Origin: Hydractinia symbiolongicarpus
Lineage: Eukaryota > Cnidaria > Hydrozoa > Anthoathecata > Hydractiniidae
Length of the DNA stretch: 64,000 bases
Reading direction: 5' to 3'
NCBI RefSeq assembly: GCF_029227915.1
Contig: NC_079882.1
Span: 7,502,001-7,566,000, forward strand
The notes beneath the pieces are model-generated. The model did not search any database. It saw only the letters and a program-made list of their open reading frames with translations, and had not been told where the DNA came from. Both the position numbers and the translations under genes were made by a program. Below are positions 11,222-22,545 of this stretch, piece by piece (position 1 is the stretch's first letter; every line of letters starts with the position of its first letter).

Positions 11222-13655
11222 ATTTGGAAACGGGATTGAAAGTCCATTGCTCTGACCTTTCGAGTAACGAGGATGCTTGGGAAAGGTTTGGTAAAAGGGA
11301 TCACCACAAAAGTCGATTCCATCCTTCTCTTTGAAGCTCAAAGAAGTAGCGACCACTGAAAGTAATCCATATATCAATATGTGAAAGGAAATTACATTTT
11401 AAAGTTATGAAAGTGTATTTCAAAGCACCAGAAGAACAATCTAGGAACATTACATTTATTTTCTTTTTTCCAAATATTTTAGAATCTTTTTGAAGTCTTC
11501 ACACCTTCGTAGTCGTAAAACACACATTTCTATGGCACGGACGCTGTGTTGTAAATGTTAACGTGCAATTGGAAAGTTAAGTTAATAATTTCAAAAACAG
11601 TAAATTGAGGAAAGATTTATCAAAATGAATATTTTTTTAGATTAAAATCGTTTGTAATATACATTTTTTTTTATGACAAACAAGCGTTAGTTTTTTATAA
11701 TAAAATTATTTTTCTTTAAAATCGGCGTTATTGGAAAGTAAAATTTCTTCTTCTGCTTCTGTTCAACGCAATTGCAAAGAGTGTCAATAAGCTGATACAC
11801 AGTTTTGTAAAACTTCACTCTCATCTTAATATATGAAATGCTCTGTTTTCAATACAAATAGTGCTTTGAACTAAAAAAGGGAAAATCAAACACAATTTTT
11901 ATATTTTTATAACGTAATCCAAATTAGCCTCACTCCGTTTTCTGAATCATATTTTTTTTTTCCATCCCATCAATTTAATAAGATGAAAAAAGGAAGTCGT
12001 AGCTACAGAGTTCAGTCCTTATAATAGGTGCGTGCACTTATGAAAATTCGTAGATGAAGAGAAATCGCAACTCTATATACATAATATTCATATTCCCCAT
12101 ACAACATACATTTCTTCAACATGTTGTTAACAGTATAAGAAAATTCAAATGTTGCTAAAGAGATGTTGATCTTCTGTGAAAAAATTACTAAGATTATTAA
12201 GCATATTAAAAGTATTATTTGGGGTTAAGACTTTTCATAAGCATACTGAAAAAATATAGATAAAGAAATATATTGTACGCCAGTTTTTGCAGTTTCCGTT
12301 TATACTCCCAAACAGATTTTTTTAGCGGTGTAACACATGATATTGAAATAACATGAAAAATGACGTAATATATCACCACATGCGCTTTTCGATGACGTAA
12401 CGGAAATATGTCTGGATTAAGTTGCGACAAAAATATGTTTATTTGCCGTTTTTTCTGTTCTTTATTTGGCCTACGTATGTTTAACATATCCGTGTTGTTT
12501 ACAAAGACAGAACTTTCTTACGCAAATAAATTTTCTCATTATTTGCTCCTCTAGCTTTCTGATAGGATACAACTCGTTAAGCAGATAACACGTTTTAGAA
12601 TTAAAAACATCTTCATTCCCACGTTTCTATTGCATTTTTCTTTTACGAAACAATAAGAAGAACAATAGATTCGAAAAAAAACGTGAGTCTACATTCAACA
12701 TATGTTATCGCCTATTTTTTTAAAAAAAATACAGATGAAATATAACCTAATTTTCTGGCCCTTCCTTTTCCTAAAACCAATTACCCAATTAACTAAACGA
12801 AATGAATGAATCAGGGGCTGTGGGACAACCAAAGGGGCATTGAAGTGCTAAAGGGAACCTAAAAATTCTGCTAATGATGGTAGGAAAACGCCCTAAAACA
12901 CTCAAAGGCATTACAGAAATTCACCACAACTAAAGACTCACTAAAACGTTTTAAGCCTGGATAAATATTCCAATTGTGAAATAATTCTTCGAGAAAGCAA
13001 TTTTGCCATCAGCTGTTAAATTGACGCTAATAAAAAAACGGGAAGTGTAAATCGACATATTTTTTGTGCTCGAACATTATAATAAAAAAAGGATGTGAAA
13101 ATTCAAAGGCGTAAAAGAAACGGCAAATAAGTTAAAATAGCTTTTTTGTCTTTTATAACTTTTGTTTAATTATTCAAAGCATTTTTTTTCTTATATGTAA
13201 GTATACGTATAAATATAGGGTTTAATTACAGACAGTTACGGAGTACAGTACGAAAAGAGACTCTAAATCAAAAAGGACAATCTTGGTTAGGTAACTTTAC
13301 TATATAGGTAAGTAACTTTATTTCATTTCTAGCGTAAATGTTACAGGCAATAAAATGTATATTTTAGAAAAAAATATGATTAACATATAAAGTCATCCAA
13401 CTACATCAGGGATTGTATTGTTACAGATTTAATTTTCGCGAATTTTTCGAGTTTTCGTTAATTTCGCGAAATTATTCTCCGTAAAAGTTAGTGAAATTCT
13501 TGCAAAATTTGTTTTTTCTTTCTTTTCTTTTAAAAAACAATCAACACTATATTTTTCTTCTAATTTTTCTAGCATTTATTATATAGAGATGCAAATTTAA
13601 AATGCTTTTTTCCTAATATTCGGAAAATTTAATTCTCACGAAATATTAGGAATTA
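11222..13655. other. Downstream/intergenic stretch, no gene seen
   Basis: It begins with the 3' flank of the M13 gene; the nearest clear AATAAA on the + strand is at about 11699-11704. The remainder is AT-rich with no open frame that shows a domain or plausible splice partners. Confidence 0.5.
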
Positions 13656-13830
13656 CAATTAACTTCCGGCAACTCGAACTTTCAAGGGACCGAGGAAAAA
13701 AGTTTGACATGACAAATGAAAATGCGATTATAGTTTGAGATAAAGCTTTTTTCAAGAGGTATGGCAACAGTTAACGGAAATAGGTGCAATCTTAGCGATC
13801 AAAAAGGCATGCTAATCCCTTTAAATTGAA
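13656..13830 (-). mobile_element. Fragment of a Tc1/mariner-type (pogo/Tigger-like) MITE
   Basis: The terminus beginning caattaacttccggcaactc after a TA at 13654-13655 matches, in inverse orientation, the right end of the element at 32089-32972. The similarity continues inward through gagattatag-, ggtgcaa(t/c)cttagcgat- and aaggcatg(c/t)taatccctt-type blocks with some deletions, and then stops near 13830. This is therefore a second, truncated and diverged copy of the same family. Confidence 0.7.
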
Positions 13831-15780
13831 TTTAAACACACAACATTATCTAATTACATCAGGAATTACTAAAACCTAAAAAAAATTATTTTAAAATCTG
13901 ACATTTAACTAGTCTTTGATTTCCTTCCCTTGAGTAAAATGTTCGAATTATCCGAAGATATTACCCTTTAGGTAGGACCAAGGAGGTGGGACGAAAAATG
14001 GGTCGAGTTAACGAATTACTTCGCTAAACGTATTTCCTGAGAACTTGGCGGAAAAGTTCTTGTGAAATTTACACTTTAAAACCCGGGATCGAGGCTAGCT
14101 CGACAGTAGCCTATATTTCATGAATTTTAGCAAAATTGTAGAAAAGTATAGGACAGGGCGGTCTCTCACTTTATGAATATAAATTCTAGGACTTTTCTAC
14201 ATCTCTACTGACCTTTTTTAAGTATAAATTTTGTACGACAAAACAATCGATGAGAGATTTGGTTTCAAGACTTTGCTCGGGACAAAAGAAAATATTAAGG
14301 ACCTAAAGAAAATATGCTGTAAAAACGCTATCTTTCATTTTAAAAAGTAAAACAGAGAATTTCCGCGTTTATAGCCTGAATAAACTGGATAAAATATAGC
14401 AAAAACTTGAGGAAAATTTTGTCCGTCATAATGTGGATACCGCTCTTTCGTGCGTTCTTTAAACACAAAGTAAACTCTACTTTAAAGGAAATTATTTTTT
14501 TTAAATTAAAATTTAGTTTCGCAAGAATTAAATTTCGCGAAAAGAGAATGTGATTATATTTTGTTTCTCAATGCACACTTTTCAAGCGCTTTTATGTAAG
14601 ACACATAAAATAAAGAATGTTGAGGTAAGTCAGGAGAAAGAAAAACATTTTCAAAAAATAAATCGCCAAAACTAATTTTCGCGGAATCGACAAAAACTCG
14701 CAATATTCGAAAAAAATAATTACCGCAATAACTAATTCCTTTAAGGTAGTAGAGTACAATATATAAGTGCCCCTCCCCCCTTTCACACGGTGCTCATAGG
14801 GTTAACACATGTTATATTTTCTTTGAAAAGCTGTTAATATCTTTTTATCAACCAAACAAGAAAAAAAATCGATTTCTATTTTTGTTAACGTCGGGCGAAA
14901 TATATGGAAAAACAAGTGCTGTTTTCCCTTCAAGGCGAGGTTAATAAATAATTCAAAATGTTAACTACATAAAAATTCAAAAGAATTTCTTTAGGCGTTT
15001 TGATAAGTTCACACTGTGTTTTTTTGATTCCCATTTAAAATTTTGTGAGAAATAATCCTCAAAAAGTTATTTTTAAAGTAACTCCACGTGTTTTTTATAA
15101 GCAACATTGTTGTTAACAACGCTAGGCTAAAATCAATAAATTTCAAGCATCTGTGAATTCTTTCAGTTTACAGGCGAAGAAAAACATCACAAACTTCCCA
15201 TAAATATTATACTTTTTGCTGAAATTTTTTATTCAGCCTTCATGTTTCTTGAAAAATGAAATTGTGTATGATTTGCGATTGAAGAATGTGTATGCGGACG
15301 TATATCAATAGATCAAAACTCTCCCCCTATGAAATTAAAAGACCACACCCTCAGCAATGGGTTATAATCAATAATTCATAATAATGCTGACGGGGCGAAG
15401 ATTTAAAAACACTTCTTTAGTTCACGCTGTGTTTTTCTTTTCTCATTTATAATCTTATGAGAATATATGCTTATTATAAAAACAAATTAAAAACTTGAAC
15501 GTAGCCTTATGACCTATATGAATAGGATGAAATGGTCCTGTTTTAACTTCAAAGTAATGTCAAAAAACTATGGGTATAATTACACAAGGCTAAGTTTAAA
15601 CAGTGTAGTGGTGTTAATTAAGCTTTAAAAGATTCATAACATCAGAAAAAAATACATATCATACACCAAAGCTGAGTAATATGTTTAGTATAAAAATGCC
15701 CTGATCTGAGCCTCCATAAATAACATGTAGGCGTAGTAGAGTGCTGGAAAAGTGGTTTGTATGTAATATACCTTTTGTAA
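13831..15780. other. Intergenic stretch upstream of the two-module gene
   Basis: AT-rich DNA with no gene. A stretch at about 14989-15090 resembles about 15411-15500 (tctttag, then a ttcac(a/g)ctgtgttttt-type core), suggesting an old local duplication. Several ttcgcga-rich blocks (13430-13500, 14519-14545, 14670-14720) look like remains of a dispersed repeat. Confidence 0.4.
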
Positions 15781-15790
15781 CCTTTCTAGG

Positions 15791-16261
15791 ATGGAATATA
15801 TACACACATTTATTTTACTTGCCATGGTATCCTGCACCATGTGCGCATTAACTAGCCAATCGGAAAGTATACCCTTGTTTCGCTGTCAAAGAAGATGTTT
15901 AAACATTTATTACAAATGTAGCAACGGTGAAGAATTAGCTGAGATCGATTGTAAACAATTACGGCATAGTTGCAGCGAACTATGCAATCAACTGTACCAA
16001 GAATATTACGGTAACGACGCAAAGACAAGCGAAAAGAAATCAACAATAGACGAATTTAAATTGTCCACTGACGAAAAAAAATCCATGTCAGCCGAAAACG
16101 AAATTACAACTAAAGATTCAAATGATGGTGTGGTTGTGAAAAGGGCGTGCCTGAATGATTGCGAAGGAGTCCGAGATTTATGTTTTACTGTATCTACTAA
16201 TATCGCAGGTGTATTTGATTGCAACATGTCAAACAGAATTTGCCGAGAGTCCTGCGGCTGA
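15791..16261 (+). CDS. Secreted protein with two six-cysteine modules
   Basis: A single-exon frame of 156 aa with a clear signal peptide (about residues 1-19). The mature part carries two cysteine modules joined by a charged, lysine- and glutamate-rich linker. Module 1 has Cys 32, 36, 43, 54, 61 and 65 (gaps 3-6-10-6-3). Module 2 has Cys 120, 124, 131, 144, 151 and 155 (gaps 3-6-12-6-3). A Lys-Arg pair at 117-118 sits just before module 2 and could be a prohormone-type cleavage site. A strong acceptor-like tttctag ends one base before the start codon, so a 5' untranslated exon or a spliced leader is likely. The module spacing matches that of the peptide cluster at 39-51 kb. Function is unknown; extracellular action is inferred from the signal peptide and cysteines. 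Confidence 0.85.
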   Translation: MEYIHTFILLAMVSCTMCALTSQSESIPLFRCQRRCLNIYYKCSNGEELAEIDCKQLRHSCSELCNQLYQEYYGNDAKTSEKKSTIDEFKLSTDEKKSMSAENEITTKDSNDGVVVKRACLNDCEGVRDLCFTVSTNIAGVFDCNMSNRICRESCG

Positions 16262-17189
16262 AAAGCAAAACAAATCTGAACACGTAGGAATCCTTGCTAC
16301 TAAACTCATATAAATTGTATTATTTAAATCAATTATTTGTGTGAATAATTAACTTAATGAAGTAATAATTTGTAAAGAAAATTCACCTCTAAATTATGTT
16401 CTTTGATAATGTTCAACATTCCCGTTCCCAGGGTCTTTTTGCTACCATAAGGTTAATTTGGATAGTTTTTTTAAATAGACCATCAGCAGTTCCAACATTT
16501 GGAAAATTGTTCATGTAGAAGAGAATGGATTGTTCACTAAGGGAAGAAAGTATTTGCGAAAAAAACATTTGCGGTTCAGCTGTACCGCAAATTTTCGCCT
16601 TCCGATTAGTTTTGAAGGGGGTAGGTCTAGAAAAAACCTATATTCCGTGCAAAGAGATCTGCTTGCCTATAAAATATATTTAATTGATAATTACAGCTAA
16701 AAAATTTGAGAAAAAAAATTTCTGCGAAAATTTGCCTCGATAGCCCGGGTTTACGGCATAACTCTGCTCAAAAATAAGGAAACTTTGAAACACGATATCT
16801 TTAAATTTACTATAGGCATCTACATGACTTTTTTAAGGTATGCTGGTTATATATCATTCTATCATTAAACAAAAAATAAATTATAAATTCATCTAATTAA
16901 GTCATCATTAATAAAAAAAACTCATGTTTGAAAAAGTAAATAGTTAGATTTTCATAATATATAATGGTTATACATGGTGATTCTTCGTTAAATGAGCTCT
17001 TATATGATGTTAAAGATACTGTAAAAATTTCAGAAGAATTGCATAATTCTGTCAAAAAATATCACGTCACAAAGTTAAAAAATTCCGCTAAAATATGAAG
17101 TCCCTAAAAACATAGCTTAGTCAAACCCTCCTGGGTACTTATGAGGGCTTTTCATTTTGAGTTTCTTTATCAGCATCTCCTTTTTTATT
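16262..17189. other. Intergenic stretch with dispersed repeat traces
   Basis: No gene is seen. A cgttcccaggg block at about 16425 resembles the ends of the short element at 3484-3588. The segment from about 16550 to 16760 has a gaaggggg-taggtct motif comparable to sequence around 18560. Confidence 0.4.
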
Positions 17190-18186
17190 TTATTTAAGGG
17201 TTTTTCTTCTTTTTTTGAATTTTTCGCCTGATTTAACTTTCTGGTGCTGAATGCGTTCAATGTTGTGATTATTAGATTTTGAGTCTGTCACCATTCTTGA
17301 TATCCCAAAAGATTTCAACATATTTTTAACACCTTCAGTGCTATCATTAAAATGTAACACTGCAGAGTTTATTGCCATTTCTAAAGTTTATTTGCCCACA
17401 AAAATCTTTTTGTGACAGCGAGTCCATACAACAGCATTGAAACTCTCATTCGTGTTTTGGGTTTGACCATGCAAACACTTGGACAAAAGAGAGTCATCAG
17501 AAAGTGCAGTAATTATAGGCCTCAGTAGATCAGATATCCAAATGTCTAAATTGATATGATCCTTATATTTAGATGCACCATGTTGTTTGTCATACCAATA
17601 TTTACACCAGGTACTATCATTACGAGGACAAAATCGATGACGTATCGATCGATCGATGTGTAGGCAGTACAATGGAATAAAATTGCCCAAATTGCTTTTT
17701 TCATGGCATACTTATTATTAGCATACTTCCGTCAATTTTTTTCTTCCACTAAGAGGGGTTGCGGTTCCTTTATGGCTTTTCACCAAGTTTCGTAGACGGG
17801 TACCCATTCGCTTTTGGGTGTGACCAACACAATCCAACTTTTCAGGTACAACCCCATATTCTCTATAAGGATCAGACTTTACCACTTGATTAAAATAGGA
17901 AGTGTCACCATGTCCAAGGTAGTAGGAATATATCATGTTGTTCTTTTTTATCGAACGCCCAAATATTTGCACCGCAGCTGCTGCTTCCATTTCTCCAGAG
18001 GACTGTGTGTGGTTGATATTGCACACATGCGATGCTTTCCAAGCATTGTATCTTGGAGAATTTTTCTTAATTTTCCACATTCTGCAACACATACAAAATT
18101 TTGTCAATGCTTCATAGTCTAAGCATTTATCGTCTACAACACCAACGACAAATCCATTCAGGGAAGAATGTCCACGACGCGTAATA
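17190..18186 (-). pseudogene. Decayed Mutator-like transposase
   Basis: Three successive minus-strand pieces read like the cnidarian Mutator-like transposase domain protein. The first (about 18186-17718) includes RRGHSSLNG, CLDYEALTKFC, GHGDTSYF, CVGHTQKRMGTRLRNLV and ends in LTEVC then stop. The second (17690-17391) includes RHRFCPRNDSTWCKYW and KCLHGQTQNTNESFNAVVW. The third (17378-17190) ends in a basic ERIQHQKVKS...KKRRKTL tail. A frame break lies between about 17650 and 17720, beside a cgatcgatcgat run, and an in-frame TAA at about 17388-17390 separates pieces two and three. The element is inactive. The family call is from remembered motif similarity, not a search. Confidence 0.8.
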
Positions 18187-18192
18187 GCACAA

Positions 18193-18270
18193 TTTGCCGA
18201 GGACTTTCTTTATTTGGCGTGGACAATCTTTATTTGCCGTGGAGTTTTTTAATTTGCCGTGACACTTGTG
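18193..18270. repeat. Four tandem copies of a 20-bp repeat
   Basis: Units start at 18193, 18213, 18233 and 18253 and follow the pattern tttgccgtgga(c)aatcttta, each differing at a few positions. The array abuts the 5' side of the transposase relic (minus strand), so it may be part of that element's subterminal region or may mark its boundary. Confidence 0.8.
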
Positions 18271-18571
18271 GGCCACCGTTACGAAGTATGACTTTAAGAC
18301 CCGGGATACATAGGAGATATAACCTTTTCAATTGGCATTAATTATGGCACTCCTATTGTCCTAAAAAGGGGAAATAAATCAGTTTACCTGGTCGCTAAAG
18401 GCGTTGCTAGGGTAAAGTGAAGTCAACAACTAAACTCTTAAAACAAATCAATTTTTTTGATTTTTTTTTTCAGCAAGATAACGGCATATGTAGAGGGCCC
18501 ACCCAGGGCTTCATATAATTTTTTTGAAATAACTGAAATTTTCCACCTTTTTTTCCAGACCTACCCCCTTA

Positions 18572-19151
18572 AGCCTGGTTCACTTTGCAACGCAAGTGCA
18601 AGAAGTATACGCATGCGCAATGTTATATTTTATAAATCTGACGCAAACGCAAAACGTTCACACTAGACCGTGTGAAAACATAAACGAATATAAATACATT
18701 ATGTAAAAAAAGACGTAAAAGAATTATAGTTGACTATCTCTTATAATGTGCTATAATTACTTAGGAAAAGAGAAAAGAAAAACAGAATAAAAAGAGAAAA
18801 TAGAATTTACCACGCTGTAGCAGGATCAATGATAAACAAATCAGCATAAAATAGCTTTAAAAGTGGTTCAACACTTTCTTATCATACAAAACGAATATTT
18901 TAAAAGGAACTTTTTTTACCATCTTTTTTTCGAAATCCATTTTCTGACTTCTAATTACCACATTTTTTGTTACTTTTATCCTTAAGAATATTCTCGCGTT
19001 CTTTATTGCGTCTGCGTTTACTCGCGTTTTCTGGTGCACACTACAAAAGTTATGCTGCACACATAAAAGCATAGAAGCTTATGCTTGTGTCGAAGGTGTT
19101 CACACATTCTTTTCTCGCGTTCTTGTTTGCGTCACCAGTGTAAATCAGCCT
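18572..19151. mobile_element. PIF/Harbinger-like MITE (580 bp)
   Basis: The element begins agcctggttcac and ends with the inverse of aggctgatttac (three differences in 12 bp). It is flanked on both sides by TTA (18569-18571 and 19152-19154), the 3-bp target duplication typical of PIF/Harbinger. Subterminal GC-rich words (gcgttc, gacgcaaac, cgcgttc) occur in inverted orientation at the two ends. It has no coding capacity. Confidence 0.7.
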
Positions 19152-19154
19152 TTA

Positions 19155-20470
19155 GGAATTTCGCGTTATGTAGTAACTCTCTGAGACCATATCTGATTAA
19201 AACATTTTGCAATTTGCGACTGATCTTACTCTCCACGGGAAAAAAAATTTGCAATTTTTCCAAAAAACCGCAAAAGTGGTGGTGGTGCAAATCCCTACAC
19301 ACAATATAAAAATAAATTCTTAAGCCCGTCCATGTTTATAAACTTTAATAATTACTATCATAAATAAACTATATACTATTGCAATATACAACGTTTTTCT
19401 TCGATTTATTATTATTTATCTAGCCAAGTACACCAAAACAATCGCCGCCATTATGACTTTTTTCCCTACAAGTGAATTCAGACGAACTTGACCGCGCAGT
19501 ATGAATTTGGCTAATAAAGCAAAATTTGCGAGACAAAAATGTTAAATCTCCTGCTCAAAAGTATTTTTGCTTTCTGGACATTTGGTTAACCGTTCTGAAG
19601 TATAACCGTTAGGGCATTTTCGAACTTGTGTTTGCATATTCAGTTTCATATATTTCTCGATAAAGCGTCACCGGAGTGTCAAAATGTTCATACTCATGAC
19701 AATAGGCGCTTGATTCATCTTAAATCATAGTTTTTTTGACTCTGGATGAGAGAGCTCTTCAAATGTGCGCTTTTGAAAGCATATTTGTATTCAGTAATTA
19801 ATGAAAGAGCTTTTGTGCCGCGGTGTTACGATCAACAATTTTGCAACAAGAATCTTGTTTCAGTAAAATGTGCCGCTTGATTATACACCTAGTGGTACTG
19901 AGAGTGAATACACTTGGTACTACGAGCGCTACGAATAGGACTAGGAATGACTACAAGAAAAGAGTTTACCTCTTACAGCTTTAAAAACAAAAGCGCTTAA
20001 GTCTAAAATTTTAGTGAAATGGTATCTGGTATCTTTTTGCAGCCAATTAACGAATTATATTAAACTCAAAAGGGGTGAGGGTTAAGACAAATGCTAATGG
20101 GAACCCGATTATAACATTTTTGGAGGGAAACAGGAAGGATAATCGGAAAAAGCCTATGCTGTTCTGCCACATGCCTCTATAACACTACCAGCCTAACAAC
20201 GATTTGAAATATTTTCGCGCTTCTTAGTTTTGATCTGTTGAAGTTTTCAGCTAGTCGTACTTATTGTATCCTATCTAACTCGTAATAACTTTTGGGCTAA
20301 ACATTATGCGCATTTTTTCTGTGGTAAATTTTGCGCAATAACCTTATTTTGGGGCGAATGTAGGAAAATAGGTACGAAGTTAAGTTTTTTATTTATTATT
20401 TCAAGCATGATCAAGATGTACATGATGAAGAATTCTAATTCTGGAGAGCTTTACTTAAAATTGAATTCAC
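19155..20470. other. Intergenic stretch, nothing recognised
   Basis: AT-rich sequence between the Harbinger-like MITE and the 3' end of the ITPA gene. No open frame or repeat could be supported. Confidence 0.45.
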
Positions 20471-20471
20471 A

Positions 20472-20477
20472 TTTATT
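20472..20477 (-). terminator. Polyadenylation signal (AATAAA) of the ITPA gene
   Basis: A canonical AATAAA on the minus strand lies about 50 bp past the stop codon of the ITPA frame, a normal distance for a short 3' untranslated region. Confidence 0.6.
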
Positions 20478-20526
20478 TTATTGTGATGTATTTTTTTAAA
20501 ACTCTAAAACAGGTGTATTACATATA

Positions 20527-21150
20527 CTAGTCTTCATTTAACCGTTTTTTTTTCTTGTCTGGTTCATCACCATTTTCAAGAACATCATTCTCAAAGTACT
20601 TTTTTAATTCCGCTAAAGCACGACCTCGATGGGAAATCTCATTCTTCGTTTCCTTCTCTAATTCCGCATACGTCTTATCAAAACCATCAGGAAGAAAACA
20701 TGGATCCCAGCCAAATGTTCTGGGTCCTCTTGGTCCAACAATAACACCTGGAGTTTTTCCTCTAAATAACTTGATTTCATCATCAGGGTTGCCAGTGGAA
20801 TAAGCAAACGTACATAAAGCGTAAGCAGATTTATCATCCCAGTCAGCTAGTAAACGTGGCAACCCTTCCGGTTTTAGTTTATCTAAAAACCATTTGATAT
20901 ATGGACCAGGCAATCCACCAAGAGCATTGAAACACAAACAAGTATCTTCAACTATAACTGGTCCTTTAACAGCTTCTGCTGCAATTTTACATTTCTCTCT
21001 GCTGATGTCGTCTGGCTCACCTTGAAATTCAGGCAAATCAATTTTTTTCGATGTCAGTGTCCATGGAAATTTTTCTCCTAAAATTTGGGCGACTTCTTTC
21101 AGTTTGTTTTCGTTACCAGTAACGAAGACGAGCGTCTTTTTCGCGGCCAT
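20527..21150 (-). CDS. ITPA: Inosine triphosphate pyrophosphatase (ITPase), intronless
   Basis: A 207-aa cytosolic enzyme that hydrolyses ITP, dITP and XTP to the monophosphate and pyrophosphate, cleansing nucleotide pools. It has the full HAM1/ITPA pattern: TGNENK (11-16) at the N-terminus, VEDTCL (67-72), LPGPYIKWF (80-88), FGWDPCF (146-152) and SHRGRAL (173-179). The core length matches animal ITPA (about 194 aa), plus a charged C-terminal tail with a KKKKR run at about 199-203. The whole frame is in one uninterrupted exon, unlike the intron-rich genes around it. It is intact with no sign of decay. An intron-free ancestral state, intron loss or a functional retrocopy could all explain this. 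Confidence 0.97.
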   Translation of the reverse strand: MAAKKTLVFVTGNENKLKEVAQILGEKFPWTLTSKKIDLPEFQGEPDDISREKCKIAAEAVKGPVIVEDTCLCFNALGGLPGPYIKWFLDKLKPEGLPRLLADWDDKSAYALCTFAYSTGNPDDEIKLFRGKTPGVIVGPRGPRTFGWDPCFLPDGFDKTYAELEKETKNEISHRGRALAELKKYFENDVLENGDEPDKKKKRLNED

Positions 21151-21159
21151 TCCACAAAC

Positions 21160-21945
21160 TCTTCAACACTATGTTGCTAGTTGTGGTATCTATCTACTAT
21201 AGGAAGTTCAAAGCAATCAGTTTTGGAAAGAAAACCTTAAATAAAATGAAGAAGGTTTCTAATTTTTTGCAATTGAAGTTTTTTGAATGGCCAAATTCGT
21301 TTCATATTCTCGCGTTTGTCAATTTTATTGCAAGTTCATGTTTGAGAAGTAAGCATTGCGGGAGAAAGCCCTGCGAAAAAAAATGCGGATTTAATTCCTG
21401 TTTAAACAAGAACACGCATTCGCAATTTTCGACTTGTGCAAGTAAAGAATAAAATAACCCTAATTATACACCAGACATGTACTTTTCACTGCATGTACCA
21501 ATTTATTTAGATGGATTTGCTATTCATTTCTCATAAAAAAGAATTTTGATAATACGCATAGAACCATAGAAAAACAAGGCTTCAGCGTTCGAATTAAAGC
21601 ATCGCGATTCGGAAGTGATTTCTCTTTTTTTGGATATCAAATTTACCTACTAAACATAAAATTCGCAGATCGAACTTTAAATATACTGGGCACACAATTT
21701 AATTTTCGGTGTTTTACACGTTTCTTTATTATTGAAAAATATACAACAGGTGAAAAGGTAACTTTACATGTACGCGAGTTTTACGACATTGCGTAACAAC
21801 AATGTAATTGAACTTTTTGTTGCCATATGCAACAAGCCTGCTGTAATTTAAAAGTGCCAACGATGCCATTTTTTATTTCACACCTACTACTTTTGAGACT
21901 TTTTTAAACTAATCAAAAATAGTAGTTTCGATTGCGCTATTCTTT
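21160..21945. other. ITPA upstream region and flank of the foldback array
   Basis: The promoter side of the ITPA gene must lie here; no TATA box or other element stands out. A short plus-strand frame at 21171-21452 has no recognisable domain. Confidence 0.4.
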
Positions 21946-22545
21946 ATAAAGTACCGCGATCTTTATGTTTGTTGGGACGTTTTCTGTTTCTTTTTAAAAG
22001 AAATACGGCGATTTTAAAGCTTCGAAAAGACGATTTCTCGTCATTTTATAAGGACGTATACGCCGATATTTAAGCTTTAAAAAGAACGTGTTCTCATCAA
22101 TTTAGAAGAAAGTACGGCGACTGCTAAGCCTCCTAGTTTGTTTTTTCGTCGTTTGTAAAACAAACTACAGCGATTTTGAAGCTTTATAAGATCGTTTTCT
22201 GGTCATTTCAGAACAAAATGCGGCGAATATGCATCTTTATTTAAGGATAATAAAGATTTTTCGCTATATACATTAAAACGCGATCGTATGGAGCTTTAAC
22301 AACGCCGTAATTTGTTCTAAAACAATCAAAACGTGATTGCATGAAGAAACAATGTTGCATTTTGTTCTGAAATCCCTTAATCGAGATCGTATGGAGCTTA
22401 CACAAGGCAGTATTTTATTCTGAAACCATTAAACGTTATCGTATGGCGCTTAAACAATGCAGTATTTTGTTATAAAATCATCAAAAAGCATCGTATGGAG
22501 ATTAAACCATGTCGTATTTTATTCAACGTAAACTTTCTAGGAAAA
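21946..22545. repeat. Inverted array of about 53-bp repeats (foldback-like element)
   Basis: The left half holds six diverged repeats, anchored on tacggcga-like words near 21954, 22006, 22061, 22115, 22168 and 22221 (spacing 52-55 bp). The right half holds five repeats anchored on atcgtatgg-like words at 22283, 22336, 22386, 22438 and 22490 (spacing 50-53 bp). The right units are the reverse complement of the left units: the left word gaacaaaatgcggcga corresponds to the inverse of a right gccgtaatttgttc. A spacer of about 40 bp lies between the halves. Such inverted tandem arrays are typical of foldback transposons, and the transcript could form a long imperfect hairpin. No target duplication was identified. 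Confidence 0.75.
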
